Positions 9,232-19,561 are shown, numbered from the stretch's first letter. The stretch is 64,000 nt of DNA from Tepidanaerobacter acetatoxydans_A (GCA_022840405.1 JALHJR010000006.1:41491-105490); one strand, 5' to 3'. The notes: generated from the sequence alone by a model not told the origin. Made by a program: numbers and translations.

Positions 9232-10707
9232 CTAATTGCTCTTATTACTAATCCATTGTGCAGCTTTTCTCATGCGTTCCACGGTCTTTTCCCTGCCTAA
9301 AAGCACGATAATGTCAAAAAGGCCGGGGCCAACAGTCCTGCCGGTGATAGCAAGCCGGGTGGGATGAATAATTTCAGCCGCTTTTAGCCCCATATCGGCC
9401 GTAATATTTCTAAATGTTTCTTCGGTTTTGTCATGGGTAAAATCTTCCAATTTTTCTAAGGCTTCGGCACCCAGTGTCAAAAGCTCTACGGCATTTTCCT
9501 TGGAAAAATGTTTTTTAACGCCTTTTTCTTCATATTCCGTCACATCCTTAAAGAAAAAGGCTATGGTATCCGCCAGCTCATCCAGGGTTTTTGCTCTGTC
9601 TCTGGAAATTTCAACTACCTTTTTGATATAGTCAAAATTATCCCGGGCCTCTTCTTCGGTAATAATACCCTTCTTAATCATAAACGGTATAGTCTGCTCT
9701 GTTATATACTCCAAATCTAACTCGCGCATATAGTGACCATTTATCCATGTTAGTTTCTTTACATCATAGATTGCTGCTGTTTTGTTAACTCTTTCCAGAG
9801 TGAATTCTCTTATAGCCTTATCCATGTCAAAGATTTCTTCAGTTCCTTCAGGTGACCACCCAAGCAGCGTTAGATAGTTTATTATAGATTCTGCAAGATA
9901 CCCTTGATCTCTAAATTCTTCCACAGAGGTTGCTCCATGCCGTTTACTAAGTTTACTGCGATCCGGTGCTAATATCATCGGCACATGAGCAAACTTTGGT
10001 ATTTCATAGCCTAAAGCCAAATAGGTCTGAATCTGTTTAGGCGTATTAGAAAGATGTTCTTCAGCTCTTATAATATGAGTCATTTTCATAGCATTGTCAT
10101 CAACAACACATGCAAAATTATAGGTGGGAATACCGTTAGATTTTACTATAATCAAATCATCTAAGACAGAGTTATCAAATACTACCGTCCCACGAATAAG
10201 GTCTTCTACTACAGTTTGACCCTCTTCAGGCATTTTTAACCTTATGGTATATGGTCTTCCCTCATCTTCAAACTTTTTCCTTTGTTCTGGCGTAAGGTTG
10301 CGACAGCGGCCATCATATTTAGGCGGTTTGCCGGCTTTTAGAGCTGCTTCACGCCGCTCAGAAAGCTCTTCAGGACTGCAGTAACAATAATAGGCTTTCC
10401 CTTCGGCCAAAAGCCTGTCTACTTCTTCTTTATAAAGTTCCAATCGCTGTGATTGAAAATACGGGCCAAAATCTCCTCCTTTTTCCGGCCCTTCATCCCA
10501 GTCAAGGCCAAGCCATTTTAGGGATCTTATAATCTGCTGCGTAGATTCTTCGGTAGACCTCTCGGTATCAGTATCTTCTATCCTTAACACAAATGTTCCG
10601 TTATTGTGTCTTGCAAAAAGCAGGTTAAAAAGCGCCGTCCTAGCTCCACCTATATGCAGACTGCCGGTAGGGCTAGGTGCAAATCTGACTCTTACATTTT
10701 CTAACAT
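9232..10707 (-). CDS. gltX: Glutamate--tRNA ligase
   Basis: 491 residues, full length. Class I synthetase signatures are present: the HIGH motif in PSPTGSLHIGGART near residue 10 and the KMSKS equivalent DRSKLSKRHGA near residue 250. The C-terminal anticodon-binding helical domain follows. It charges tRNA-Glu, and in most Clostridia also tRNA-Gln before transamidation. ATG 10707 follows TAGGAGTG. It has its own promoter at 10800-10828, and I see no T-box leader in the 92 nt from about 10793 to the start. Confidence 0.97.
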   Translation of the reverse strand: MLENVRVRFAPSPTGSLHIGGARTALFNLLFARHNNGTFVLRIEDTDTERSTEESTQQIIRSLKWLGLDWDEGPEKGGDFGPYFQSQRLELYKEEVDRLLAEGKAYYCYCSPEELSERREAALKAGKPPKYDGRCRNLTPEQRKKFEDEGRPYTIRLKMPEEGQTVVEDLIRGTVVFDNSVLDDLIIVKSNGIPTYNFACVVDDNAMKMTHIIRAEEHLSNTPKQIQTYLALGYEIPKFAHVPMILAPDRSKLSKRHGATSVEEFRDQGYLAESIINYLTLLGWSPEGTEEIFDMDKAIREFTLERVNKTAAIYDVKKLTWINGHYMRELDLEYITEQTIPFMIKKGIITEEEARDNFDYIKKVVEISRDRAKTLDELADTIAFFFKDVTEYEEKGVKKHFSKENAVELLTLGAEALEKLEDFTHDKTEETFRNITADMGLKAAEIIHPTRLAITGRTVGPGLFDIIVLLGREKTVERMRKAAQWISNKSN

Positions 10708-10799
10708 AAAAAAACACTCCTATCAAAGCTATTCAAATATTATTCTTAAAAAACAGTATTACAGTATTATCGCAAGATAATGCTTGCTTACATAAATTT

Positions 10800-10828
10800 A
10801 GTATAGCACTATGAACTTTGCTTTACAA
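10800..10828 (-). promoter_or_regulatory. Sigma-A promoter of gltX
   Basis: On the minus strand, -35 TTGTAA (10828-10823), a 17-nt spacer, and -10 TATACT (10805-10800). Transcription should start near 10793. The -35 is adjacent to the larC stop codon. Confidence 0.65.
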
Positions 10829-10839
10829 GAATCAACCGA

Positions 10840-12042
10840 TCATCCTGCTAAAAACTGATTTACAATTTCATAAGCCTTCAGTAAAGGCATCTCATTGTTT
10901 TTAGCCAAACATTTCATATCTTCATATTCAGGGGTTATTCTGATGATTTCGTCGCCTATTTTAGCTATCTTGACCCTTAGATTCCCTAAAGGTGTATTTA
11001 TTTCTTCTATCTCTCTAAAAAGCTTTATACGATCCGACACCAATTCCCTTACACCCAAAGTAGCGGTTTCCCTAAGCATAGCTTCCGCCAAATGCTGCTT
11101 TTTATCCGGCGGACAAAGACAGGTAATCTTTATCCCGGGTCGGGTCTTTTTCATGATTATTGGTGTAAGAAACACATCTAATGCTCCTCTTTGAAAAAGG
11201 CTTTCAATGGCTTCCTCATATAGCTCGGGATTCATATCATCTACATTTGCTTCAAGGATTGCTATTTTATCCTTTTCCAAATCGTTTGTATGTATGTCGC
11301 CGGTATTGCAGTACTCTTTAAGTAAGACCGCCCTTAAAACATTTGGAGACTTTCGCTCGGCCTTACCCAATCCATAACCGGATTTTTCAGGAATTCCCAA
11401 GGGCATAGGCCCGAATTCGTCAACAAATATGGTTAAAAGAAGTGCTCCCGTTGGCGTTGTAAACTCTCCTGATTCCTCTGCCGCATATACGGGAACTCCT
11501 TTTAGAAGTTCTATGGTAGCAGGAGCCGGTACCGGCAGGATTCCGTGGGCACAGTTTACCGTTCCGGAGCCGACGTTGGCCGGCGAGGCATAAACAGCAG
11601 CAGGGTTTAGCATGTCCATAAGAATACATGAACCTACGATATCCACAATGGAATCAACCGCCCCCACCTCATGAAAATGGATTTCTTCCGGAGGCTTGCC
11701 GTGAACCTTACCTTCCGCTTCGGCTAACTTATAGAAAGCTTCTTTGCTTTTTTGTTTTACCTCTGATTTTAGTTTGCTATTGTCAATTATCTCATATATT
11801 TGCTTTAAACCCCGATGCGGATGATGTTCATGAGTTTTCACCATAACATCTGTTCCGGTAATGCCGCCCTTTAACGCCTTTTTTATTTCCACTTCATAAT
11901 CATGTAAAGGAAGTTTTGTCAGTTCACTTAAAAATTCTTCCTTGTCTAACCCCAAATCCAGCATGGCACCAAGGAACATATCTCCACTTATGCCGGAAAA
12001 GCAATCCAGGTATAAGATGGTTTTGCTGTTACCGTTTTTCAT
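10840..12042 (-). CDS. larC: Nickel-pincer cofactor nickel insertase LarC
   Basis: 400 residues starting YLDCFSGISGDMFLGAMLDL, the DUF111/LarC signature, with the His-rich THEHHPHRGL segment (nickel handling), GKPPEEIHFHEVGAVDSI, and the C-terminal DDMNPELYEEA half. LarC inserts nickel into the thiolated pyridinium cofactor in a CTP-dependent step. The two halves are in one frame here, with no programmed frameshift as in Lactobacillus larC1/larC2. ATG 12042 is preferred, because AAGGAG lies 8 nt upstream; GTG 12051 sits too close to it. Last gene of larE-larB-larC. Confidence 0.95.
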   Translation of the reverse strand: MKNGNSKTILYLDCFSGISGDMFLGAMLDLGLDKEEFLSELTKLPLHDYEVEIKKALKGGITGTDVMVKTHEHHPHRGLKQIYEIIDNSKLKSEVKQKSKEAFYKLAEAEGKVHGKPPEEIHFHEVGAVDSIVDIVGSCILMDMLNPAAVYASPANVGSGTVNCAHGILPVPAPATIELLKGVPVYAAEESGEFTTPTGALLLTIFVDEFGPMPLGIPEKSGYGLGKAERKSPNVLRAVLLKEYCNTGDIHTNDLEKDKIAILEANVDDMNPELYEEAIESLFQRGALDVFLTPIIMKKTRPGIKITCLCPPDKKQHLAEAMLRETATLGVRELVSDRIKLFREIEEINTPLGNLRVKIAKIGDEIIRITPEYEDMKCLAKNNEMPLLKAYEIVNQFLAG

Positions 12043-12096
12043 AGCACTCACTCCTTCATATCTTAATTCGTGGTTGATTTACATAATTTATTTATC

Positions 12097-12852
12097 CTAT
12101 TCACCCTTTTCTCCCAGCCGGTTAATTTGATGGGCAACATATGCCGCACCGAAACCGTTGTCGATATTGACCACCGAAATACCACCTGCACAGCTATTGA
12201 GCATAGCAAGTAGAGCAGAAAGACCGTTAAAGTTGGCTCCGTATCCTATGCTTGTAGGAACCGCCACCACGGGTTTGTCCACTAATCCCCCGACTACACT
12301 GGCCAATGCTCCTTCCATACCGGCCACAACTATTATTACTCTGGCTGATTGAATTACTTTCATATTCATCAACAGCCGATGGATACCTGCCACTCCCACA
12401 TCATACAGTCTCTCTACCGGATTTCCGAACAGCTCTGCAGTTACAGCAGCTTCCTCAGCCACAGGTATATCTGATGTCCCGGCAGTTACAACCGCAATAA
12501 TACCCTCGTTTTTCAAGACATCTTCTTGCTGAACTGCAAAAATCCTTGCAGGTTCATAGTATTTTGCATCCGGGGCAATAAGCTGCACTTCGTGAAATGT
12601 CTTTAAATCCGCTCGAGTTCCCATAACATTGTTGCCGCTTTTCATCATGTGCCGGGTTATTTCCACCACCTGAGTCGTTGTCTTACCTTGGCAGTATATC
12701 ACTTCCGGTACTCCCCGCCTAAGGCTTCGATGATTGTCAATCCGAGCAAATTCCAGATTTTCATAAGGCAAATTTTTTAGTTCCTTTAAAACATCGTCAA
12801 CTGTTAAATTTCCTGCCTGTAATTTTTCAAGTAATCCTCTTAATTTTTCCAA
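12097..12852 (-). CDS. larB: Nickel-pincer cofactor biosynthesis protein LarB
   Basis: 251 residues, with a C-terminal half resembling PurE (VTAGTSDIPVAEEA, GMEGALASVVGGL, GYGANFNGLSALLAML). LarB carboxylates the pyridinium ring of nicotinic acid adenine dinucleotide and hydrolyses the phosphoanhydride, the first step of cofactor synthesis. It starts at TTG 12852 within the 3' end of larE (13-nt overlap), with GAGGGGGA upstream, so translation is probably coupled. Confidence 0.95.
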   Translation of the reverse strand: MEKLRGLLEKLQAGNLTVDDVLKELKNLPYENLEFARIDNHRSLRRGVPEVIYCQGKTTTQVVEITRHMMKSGNNVMGTRADLKTFHEVQLIAPDAKYYEPARIFAVQQEDVLKNEGIIAVVTAGTSDIPVAEEAAVTAELFGNPVERLYDVGVAGIHRLLMNMKVIQSARVIIVVAGMEGALASVVGGLVDKPVVAVPTSIGYGANFNGLSALLAMLNSCAGGISVVNIDNGFGAAYVAHQINRLGEKGE

Positions 12853-13673
12853 GCTGCTCTGTCCCCCTCTTTTAGCTCCTCATTCATACTGCCTGTCCTA
12901 TATCCTGTCAAATCCAAGGTAATGTATGTGAAACCTAGTTTTTTAAACTCATTTGTTATTTTATCACGAAAGCTTTGCTCAAAAAACCTGTTTATTTCCT
13001 CCGGCAAAACTTCAATTCGTGCAAGGTCCTCATGGCTGCGGACGCGAAATTGATAAAACCCGAGGCCTCTCAATAAATCCTCAGCCTCGGATACCCTTTT
13101 AAGTTTTTCCCGAGTAATTTTTTCTCCATATGGAAATCTGGAAAAAAGACATGCATATGAAGGTTTATTCCATGTAGGAAGTCCCATTTCTTTTGAGGCT
13201 TTTCGTATTTCATCCTTGGTCAAACCTACTTCTTTTAACGGGCTTATAATACCTAGTTCCTGTATGGCAACCATTCCTGGCCTGAAATCTTCAGTATCGC
13301 TAAAGTTCGAACCCTCCACTACAAAATCATAGCCTTGTTCTCCGGCAATGTCGATAAACTTATTAAATAAATGCCGCTTGCAAAAGTAACACCTTTCGGG
13401 AGGGTTGTCTAGGATACCAGGGATATTTAACTCATCTAATTCTATTATTATTTGCCTGGCATTTAAGAGGTTTGCTAAGTCTTGAGATTCTATAAACTCT
13501 TTTTCAGAGAAGGCCCCAGACCTGGCGGTTACTGCCAAGACATGATCCCTACCCAAAACATCCATACATACCTTTAATAGGAAAGTGCTGTCAACACCCC
13601 CTGAAAAAGCTACCACAACCTGTTTGAGTGCCTGAATTCTTTGCTTCAAATTGGAGAGTTTCTGTTCTAACAT
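12840..13673 (-). CDS. larE: Sulfur transferase LarE
   Basis: 277 residues. An ATP-pyrophosphatase PP-loop, FSGGVDSTFL, is near residue 24. CYFCKRHLF gives a CxxC pair near residue 97, and a third Cys lies in PSYACLFSRFPYGE. LarE converts the carboxylates of the larB product to thiocarboxylates. The three-Cys pattern fits the [4Fe-4S]-type LarE better than the sacrificial single-Cys type; this is inference from motif positions. First gene of the operon, RBS GAGGTGG. No lactate racemase (larA) or other client enzyme is in the window. Confidence 0.93.
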   Translation of the reverse strand: MLEQKLSNLKQRIQALKQVVVAFSGGVDSTFLLKVCMDVLGRDHVLAVTARSGAFSEKEFIESQDLANLLNARQIIIELDELNIPGILDNPPERCYFCKRHLFNKFIDIAGEQGYDFVVEGSNFSDTEDFRPGMVAIQELGIISPLKEVGLTKDEIRKASKEMGLPTWNKPSYACLFSRFPYGEKITREKLKRVSEAEDLLRGLGFYQFRVRSHEDLARIEVLPEEINRFFEQSFRDKITNEFKKLGFTYITLDLTGYRTGSMNEELKEGDRAAWKN

Positions 13674-13725
13674 ATCATTTCCACCTCTTAACTAAGTAAA
13701 ATATCTACACTGAATTAAATGTAAA

Positions 13726-15927
13726 TTAAATGGAACCGTCCCCAAAAATTGCTTGGGAAAATTCGTCGATTATCCTGTCACTTAGATGACCATAGCGCCT
13801 CAATGACCTGTTGTTTTGTATGGCTATTGTTAGTGCCTGTTTTGTACCCACAAGCACTATTAGTTTCTTAGCCCTCGTAACGGCAGTATATAAAAGGTTC
13901 CTCTGCAGCATCACATAGTGCGAGGTTGTGATAGGCATAATAACTACCGGAAATTCGCTGCCTTGGCTCTTATGCACAGAAAGGGCATAAGCAAGACTTA
14001 ATTCTTCTATTTCTTGACCTTGATAAGCCACTTCCCTTTCTTGCCATGCATCTGCAAAACTCACGATGACTACATCTTCATCATCAATTCTGACGATTCG
14101 GCCTAAGTCGCCGTTAAATACTTCTTTATCGTAATTGTTTTTAATCTGCATGACTTTGTCACCTTCACGGAAAACACATGCACGATAATGATATTCCTTC
14201 TTGCGCCTGTTTGGCGGATTTAAAATCGACTGTAAGTTGTCGTTTAAATTAGCAACACCTACTAACCCTTTTTTCATTGGTGTCAGTACCTGGATATCCT
14301 CTAGCGGATCAAAATTTCCGTAATTAGGTAACCGGTTTTTAGTCATCTCCAAGATAGTTTCCAATATATCCTCAGGCAGAAGAACCTGCTCGAAAAAAAA
14401 GTCCTTATCTTTCACATTTATATATGGAAAATAACCTTTATTTATCCTATGTGCATTGACAATAATCATGCTTTCCTGTGCTTGCCGAAATATCTCATCA
14501 AGAACCACTACCGGAATTTTATCGCTTTCAATGATTTCTCTCAAGACACTGCCCGGCCCTACCGACGGAAGCTGGTCTTTATCTCCTACCAAAATAAGTC
14601 GAGCACCCGGTCTTACCGCAGACAGCAGATGATGCATGAGAATTATATCAACCATGGACATTTCATCTACAATAATAACATCTTCATCTAAAGGATCGTC
14701 CTGATTCTTGCCAAAAGCCATGCCGCCTTGCTCATATGCATTATATTCTAACAATCTGTGGATTGTCTTTGCTTCGACTCCTGTAGCTTCTACCATCCGT
14801 TTTGCAGCTCGACCCGTTGGCGCTGCAAGTGCCACCTTTAATTCTTGCTTTTTGAAAAATTCCAATAAGCTCTGAATTGTTGTGGTTTTACCAGTGCCCG
14901 GACCTCCCGTAATTACCAGCACACCATGCTGTGCCGCTTTTTCAATAGCTTCCCTTTGACGCTTAGCCAGCCTTATATTGCAGCACTTTTCTATCTCATT
15001 TATAGTTTTATCGGTAATTTCCAACGGCTCATCTATCATAGCAGCCAATAAAAAAAGCCTGCGAGCAACGGCCTTTTCCGAATAGTAAAAAGCAGCTAAA
15101 TACACATCTTCCCTGCCCCATGCCCTCTCTACAACAATATCTTTCTTTTCCTCAAGCGCTAAAAAAGCTTGATTTAAAGGCTCTTTTTCTACGGATAAAA
15201 GTTCCGAAGCTTTATACAGCAATTCCTCAAGCGGCATAAAAACATGGCCTTCATCCGCAGCCTTTACCACAGCATATTTCAAGCCAGCACATAGGCGTTC
15301 CATAGAGTCGCGTTCCATACCCATTTTTTGAGCAATGTAGTCGGCCGTTTTAAATCCGATTCCATATACTTCATCTGCTAGGCGATAAGGGTTTTCCTTC
15401 AGTATTTGAATTGATTTTTCTTTATAGTTTTTATATATTTTTACCGCCACATTAGGACCAATTCCATATTCTTGAAGAAACAACATGATATCGCGAGTTT
15501 CCTGTTGCTGGCTATAGGATTCAGTTATCATTTTAAGTTTTTTCTCTCCAATACCGGGAACACTTAAAAGCTTTTCAGGTGAGTTACTTAAGACCTCCAA
15601 AGTTTTTTCTCCAAATTCTTCCACGATTTTTTTTGCTATTGTAGGACCTATGCCGCGAATTACCCCCGATGCCAAATAGTTTTCTATGCCTCTGACAGTC
15701 GCTGGCATAATCGTTTCATAAAACTCGACCTTAAACTGATGCCCGTAATCTTTATGTATCGTCCAATTTCCCTTGAGTTTTAATACTTCCCCAACTTCAA
15801 GACAGTGAAAATACCCTATAGCTGTAATCAAATCATCATTATCTTTTACTGTAATTTTTGCAACAGTAAAACCATTTTCCTCATTATAATATGTAATTCT
15901 CTCTACAACACCTTCCAGCTCAATCAT
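13726..15927 (-). CDS. recD2: RecD2-type ATP-dependent DNA helicase
   Basis: 733 residues. The N-terminal OB-like part is followed by helix-hairpin-helix segments (GIGPTIAKKIVEEFG, LSVPGIGEKKL). The SF1 helicase core begins near residue 340 with Walker A GGPGTGKTTT, then VDEMSMVD (Walker B), GDKDQLPSVGPG, and the C-terminal SVHKSQGSEFP and YTAVTRAKK motifs. RecD2 is a 5'-3' helicase of Firmicutes without RecBC partners, acting in repair and fork processing. ATG 15927 has GGAG 8 nt upstream; GTG 15936 overlaps that site. The lar operon follows 53 nt downstream. Confidence 0.95.
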   Translation of the reverse strand: MIELEGVVERITYYNEENGFTVAKITVKDNDDLITAIGYFHCLEVGEVLKLKGNWTIHKDYGHQFKVEFYETIMPATVRGIENYLASGVIRGIGPTIAKKIVEEFGEKTLEVLSNSPEKLLSVPGIGEKKLKMITESYSQQQETRDIMLFLQEYGIGPNVAVKIYKNYKEKSIQILKENPYRLADEVYGIGFKTADYIAQKMGMERDSMERLCAGLKYAVVKAADEGHVFMPLEELLYKASELLSVEKEPLNQAFLALEEKKDIVVERAWGREDVYLAAFYYSEKAVARRLFLLAAMIDEPLEITDKTINEIEKCCNIRLAKRQREAIEKAAQHGVLVITGGPGTGKTTTIQSLLEFFKKQELKVALAAPTGRAAKRMVEATGVEAKTIHRLLEYNAYEQGGMAFGKNQDDPLDEDVIIVDEMSMVDIILMHHLLSAVRPGARLILVGDKDQLPSVGPGSVLREIIESDKIPVVVLDEIFRQAQESMIIVNAHRINKGYFPYINVKDKDFFFEQVLLPEDILETILEMTKNRLPNYGNFDPLEDIQVLTPMKKGLVGVANLNDNLQSILNPPNRRKKEYHYRACVFREGDKVMQIKNNYDKEVFNGDLGRIVRIDDEDVVIVSFADAWQEREVAYQGQEIEELSLAYALSVHKSQGSEFPVVIMPITTSHYVMLQRNLLYTAVTRAKKLIVLVGTKQALTIAIQNNRSLRRYGHLSDRIIDEFSQAIFGDGSI

Positions 15928-16163
15928 ATAAAGCACTCCATTGATGTACTAAAACACAGTTTTAGCCTTGTAATAATAGACCTGTTCGGTTTATTCTAAC
16001 ATTTTTTGAATATACGTGCAACTGCCTAACTTTCTAGTGTTCGAGAAGTTATTGGCATATTTTAAGTCCATCAAAAATAGAGGAACTGAAAGTTTTTTGT
16101 CGAATTATATCAATTAATTATTCTTTAATTGTCAAATAAATTATTTTTATCACGGAGGAAATA

Positions 16164-17861
16164 ATGAGCGTAAAACCTGCTACCCAATCAAACTCAATTG
16201 CTTTTGTCGCTCTTTTTTTAATGATGTTACTGTTTTTCTGCATCTTCTGTTTTACAGATATTTATACAGTTTCACCGCTGCCGGATAATAAGCCGATATT
16301 GGTTATTGAAAACATGGTATTGTCAGAAGAAACTCCCTTCATAATCGAGAACAATCATGTGCTTTTATCATATAATATTATAAAAGAGTATCTAGACCCT
16401 TATATATTCTGGGACTTAGCGGAAAGTAAAGTTACTATTACAACACTTGATAAAACCGTTCGCCTCGCAACAGAAAGTCTAACCGCAATGATAAATACAA
16501 AGCCCACAGAAATATCCTTGCCTGCAAAAATCCTGGCAGCTCAACAACAGCCATACATACCCATTCGGCTTTTAGAGGATTTGTATGGCATAAAAGTTAA
16601 AGTAATTCAAGATAAAAACCGCGTAATTATTGATAAAAACCTTAATACCCATAAGATAGGTAAAATAATATCTGATGAAACTATTATGAAACTTTCGCCT
16701 ACATGGCTTTCTGCAAGTGTAGCTAAAATTAAAAAATCCGATAATCTCACCGTATATTCTCTCGAAGACGGGTGGTTTCAAGTCAGAACTGAAGACGGCT
16801 TAATTGGTTACATCCTAAAAAATCATCTGGAGGTATCTGAAATGCCGGAAATGACCGAGCGTAAACCTGATTATCGGCGATATAGCCCCGGTAGAGGTAG
16901 GCTCAACATGGTATGGGACTATATTTACAAAGTTACACCTGATAAGAGTATGGAATCTGTTCCATTAGGCCTTGATATAATATCTCCCACCTGGTTTTCA
17001 ATTATCGATGGTCAAGGAACCATTGATAGCAAAGCTGACATTTCTTATATAGAATGGGCACATAAAAATAATCTGGCAGTTTGGCCACTAATAAATAATA
17101 ACTTCGACCCGGATATCACACATGAGTTTTTATCAAGTTCCGAAACTCGTGATAAGGTTATCCGGCAAATTCTGATGTATGCAGAACTTTTCCGTCTAGA
17201 TGGCATTAACCTTGATTTTGAGAATGTATATCTTGAAGACAAAGGACTTTTAGTTCAATTTGTTCGAGAACTAGTCCCTATCCTTCATGAAGCGGGCATT
17301 GTCGTATCTATGGACGTTACTGCCAAATCTACAAGTCCCAATTGGTCCATGTGCTATGACAGAAAAGAATTAGGTAAAGTCGTGGATTATGTAATTTTAA
17401 TGGCGTATGATGAGCATTGGGCAACAAGCCCTACCAGCGGGTCTGTCGCCTCCATAGGCTGGGTTGAAAATGGTATCACAACTCTTTTAGAAGATGTGCC
17501 TCCGGAAAAGGTTATACTTGGTTTACCTTTTTATACGCGCCAGTGGGAGGAAGTATCTGATGACGGAGGCAACACAACAGTCAAATCTACAGCTCTTTCC
17601 ATGGCTCAAGTAAAGGAAATACTAGAAAAAAATGAGGCTAAGATGAGTTGGGATGAAAAAGCCGGACAAAATTTTGCCTACTACAAAAAAGGAGATTCGG
17701 TTTTTAAAATATGGCTGGAAGATGAAAAATCCATTAAGCTAAAAGCTGCTCTTATAAAAAAATACGGCCTTGCAGGAGCCGCAGCGTGGAGAAAGGGGTT
17801 TGAAGAACCAGAGATTTGGGATGTGCTTTATAGCAGCTTAAAATTACCATCAAAAATTTAA
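16164..17861 (+). CDS. GH18-family glycosidase with copper-amine-oxidase-N-like and SH3-like domains
   Basis: 565 residues. One N-terminal membrane segment (about 12-33) suggests an anchored or secreted protein. A copper-amine-oxidase N-terminal-like domain follows (about 45-160, ending QQPYIPIRLLEDLYGIKVK), then a short SH3-like domain (about 170-225, WFQVRTEDGLIGYI), then a GH18 TIM barrel (about 245-555). The catalytic motif is DGINLDFENV, the form typical of spore-cortex YaaH/YdhD-like hydrolases, with the acid Glu present. It probably cuts N-acetylglucosamine linkages in peptidoglycan. RBS GGAGG at 16155. Its last 4 nt overlap the convergent diguanylate cyclase gene. Confidence 0.88.
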   Translation: MSVKPATQSNSIAFVALFLMMLLFFCIFCFTDIYTVSPLPDNKPILVIENMVLSEETPFIIENNHVLLSYNIIKEYLDPYIFWDLAESKVTITTLDKTVRLATESLTAMINTKPTEISLPAKILAAQQQPYIPIRLLEDLYGIKVKVIQDKNRVIIDKNLNTHKIGKIISDETIMKLSPTWLSASVAKIKKSDNLTVYSLEDGWFQVRTEDGLIGYILKNHLEVSEMPEMTERKPDYRRYSPGRGRLNMVWDYIYKVTPDKSMESVPLGLDIISPTWFSIIDGQGTIDSKADISYIEWAHKNNLAVWPLINNNFDPDITHEFLSSSETRDKVIRQILMYAELFRLDGINLDFENVYLEDKGLLVQFVRELVPILHEAGIVVSMDVTAKSTSPNWSMCYDRKELGKVVDYVILMAYDEHWATSPTSGSVASIGWVENGITTLLEDVPPEKVILGLPFYTRQWEEVSDDGGNTTVKSTALSMAQVKEILEKNEAKMSWDEKAGQNFAYYKKGDSVFKIWLEDEKSIKLKAALIKKYGLAGAAAWRKGFEEPEIWDVLYSSLKLPSKI

Positions 17862-19561
17862 GTTTCCATACTTATATTCTGCCGAAATATTACGACCCTG
17901 TTCCGGCCTTCTTTTTTGGCTCCAAAAAGCATGGCTTGGTCGGCCTTGTCAACTAATTCTTCTACGGAAGCCGCATTAGTCGGATATGCCGCAATACCGG
18001 CGCTTATAGTAATATATATATTTTCATTTTCTACTGCAGCCAGCGCGGTTTTTTCAACAATTTTCCGTATGCGCTCTGCAATAATCATTGCTTCAAGCGG
18101 TGGAATGCCCGGCAATATTATAGCAAATTCTTCGCCTCCATACCTGCCTATAATATCCTTATCCCTTACATTTTTCTTTAAAACCTCGGCTAAATTCTTT
18201 AATATGATATCTCCTACAATATGACCATACATGTCATTATATACTTTGAAATGATCAACATCGATGATAATAAGACTAAAAATACCGCCGGCATTGTTTA
18301 TACCTCTTATTTGCCGTTCCATCTCTGAGTATATGTAGGTATGATTATACAAACCGGTAAGTCCGTCAGTAATTGCCATTTGGGAAGTTTCATCGAAAAG
18401 TTGTGCATTTGTCAATGCCACAGCAGCTTGACTTGCCAGGATATTCATCAGTGTTAAATGTTTTTTTGTGTATATATTATTTTTTTTGCTGGTAAGGACA
18501 ATACCTCCTATAAGCTTTTTATTCGTTGTTAGCTGTACTGCTAATATGGATTTCGTGCCATCTTGGCCGATCGATATGTCTTTTAACTCCTTGCTTTTCT
18601 TATGACAATTATTAATTATTTCTCCTTTACTCGTAAAAATATTACGCCCCAATATTTGTTCATCGGGTTTTAATTTGTGATATTTAAATTCTTCATTTTC
18701 AAAGCCTTCGTAAATTGCCGGTACTAAATATCCGTTCTGATATACATATAAGCATACCGCATCCCAAGGTGCTATACTCTGTGCATAACTCAGCACTATA
18801 TCCATTACTGTTTCAATATCAAGAGTCGATGCAATACTCGTAACCATATCATAAAGAGCTGTCAATTCATTATTTATCTTGATTAGATTATGATACAAAA
18901 TATATACATAAACTACAGCCAGATAAATAACCAAGACTAACACAGTTTCGAAAAGGCCGTGCTTATTATATACACTTACTATTGCCATCCCTGCAGGTAC
19001 TGCTATAAGATATGTTGACAAATCCATCAGTAAAGATTTTGGAATCAACTTAGGCATTGGTTTCTGGTGCTTTAAAACTATGTAGTATTCTACCAATAGA
19101 TTGTTCAATAAAAAATAAATAAGTATAGACGTGCTCTGTATAACTACCTCATATGTAAGATTGTTATTTATGAAACTCTTTTTATTTAACAAATATAACT
19201 GTGTAGCACAGAAAAAACTTATCATATACTGACCCGCATTGAATACGGTTTTCTCCATGCTATCGTCTAAGCCATTTTTCACTTTATAATATGTCTGACA
19301 GATTAATGTGCTTAAAATCTTCATTATAGCCGCTGATGCAGGACCAAAAATAAACGCCGCAGAATATAAAAAGCCGAATCCAACGCTTAAATAACTATTA
19401 TTTACCTTCAAAGTTTGCAGCTCCGACATAGTCATAAATAATAAAAATATTATGTAATTTATGTTTGGATTTTCCTTAAAACCAAATACGACAACTAATA
19501 CCACTAAAAGTGCAAAGCCCAAAGCCCCTATGAGATATGCGTACTTTTTATATGGCAACAT
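17858..19561 (-). CDS. Membrane GAF-GGDEF diguanylate cyclase
   Basis: 567 residues. About eight hydrophobic segments fill residues 1-225. A GAF-like domain covers about 240-385 and a GGDEF domain about 400-560. The active-site motif is GRYGGEEFAIILP, a catalytically competent GGEEF. An RxxD inhibitory site (RDKD) stands exactly five residues before it, so product feedback by c-di-GMP is expected. It makes c-di-GMP from two GTP at the membrane. The start is ATG 19561 with a weak GGGGG site. The 3' end overlaps the GH18 gene by 4 nt. No c-di-GMP riboswitch was seen nearby. Confidence 0.92.
   Translation of the reverse strand: MLPYKKYAYLIGALGFALLVVLVVVFGFKENPNINYIIFLLFMTMSELQTLKVNNSYLSVGFGFLYSAAFIFGPASAAIMKILSTLICQTYYKVKNGLDDSMEKTVFNAGQYMISFFCATQLYLLNKKSFINNNLTYEVVIQSTSILIYFLLNNLLVEYYIVLKHQKPMPKLIPKSLLMDLSTYLIAVPAGMAIVSVYNKHGLFETVLVLVIYLAVVYVYILYHNLIKINNELTALYDMVTSIASTLDIETVMDIVLSYAQSIAPWDAVCLYVYQNGYLVPAIYEGFENEEFKYHKLKPDEQILGRNIFTSKGEIINNCHKKSKELKDISIGQDGTKSILAVQLTTNKKLIGGIVLTSKKNNIYTKKHLTLMNILASQAAVALTNAQLFDETSQMAITDGLTGLYNHTYIYSEMERQIRGINNAGGIFSLIIIDVDHFKVYNDMYGHIVGDIILKNLAEVLKKNVRDKDIIGRYGGEEFAIILPGIPPLEAMIIAERIRKIVEKTALAAVENENIYITISAGIAAYPTNAASVEELVDKADQAMLFGAKKEGRNRVVIFRQNISMET

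Noticed and set aside
10708..10839. T-box leader before gltX
   Set aside because: The promoter lies inside this gap, leaving under 95 nt of leader, and there is no T-box core sequence or terminator hairpin.
10840..12042. Programmed frameshift in larC, as known in Lactobacillus
   Set aside because: Both halves are in a single uninterrupted frame here.
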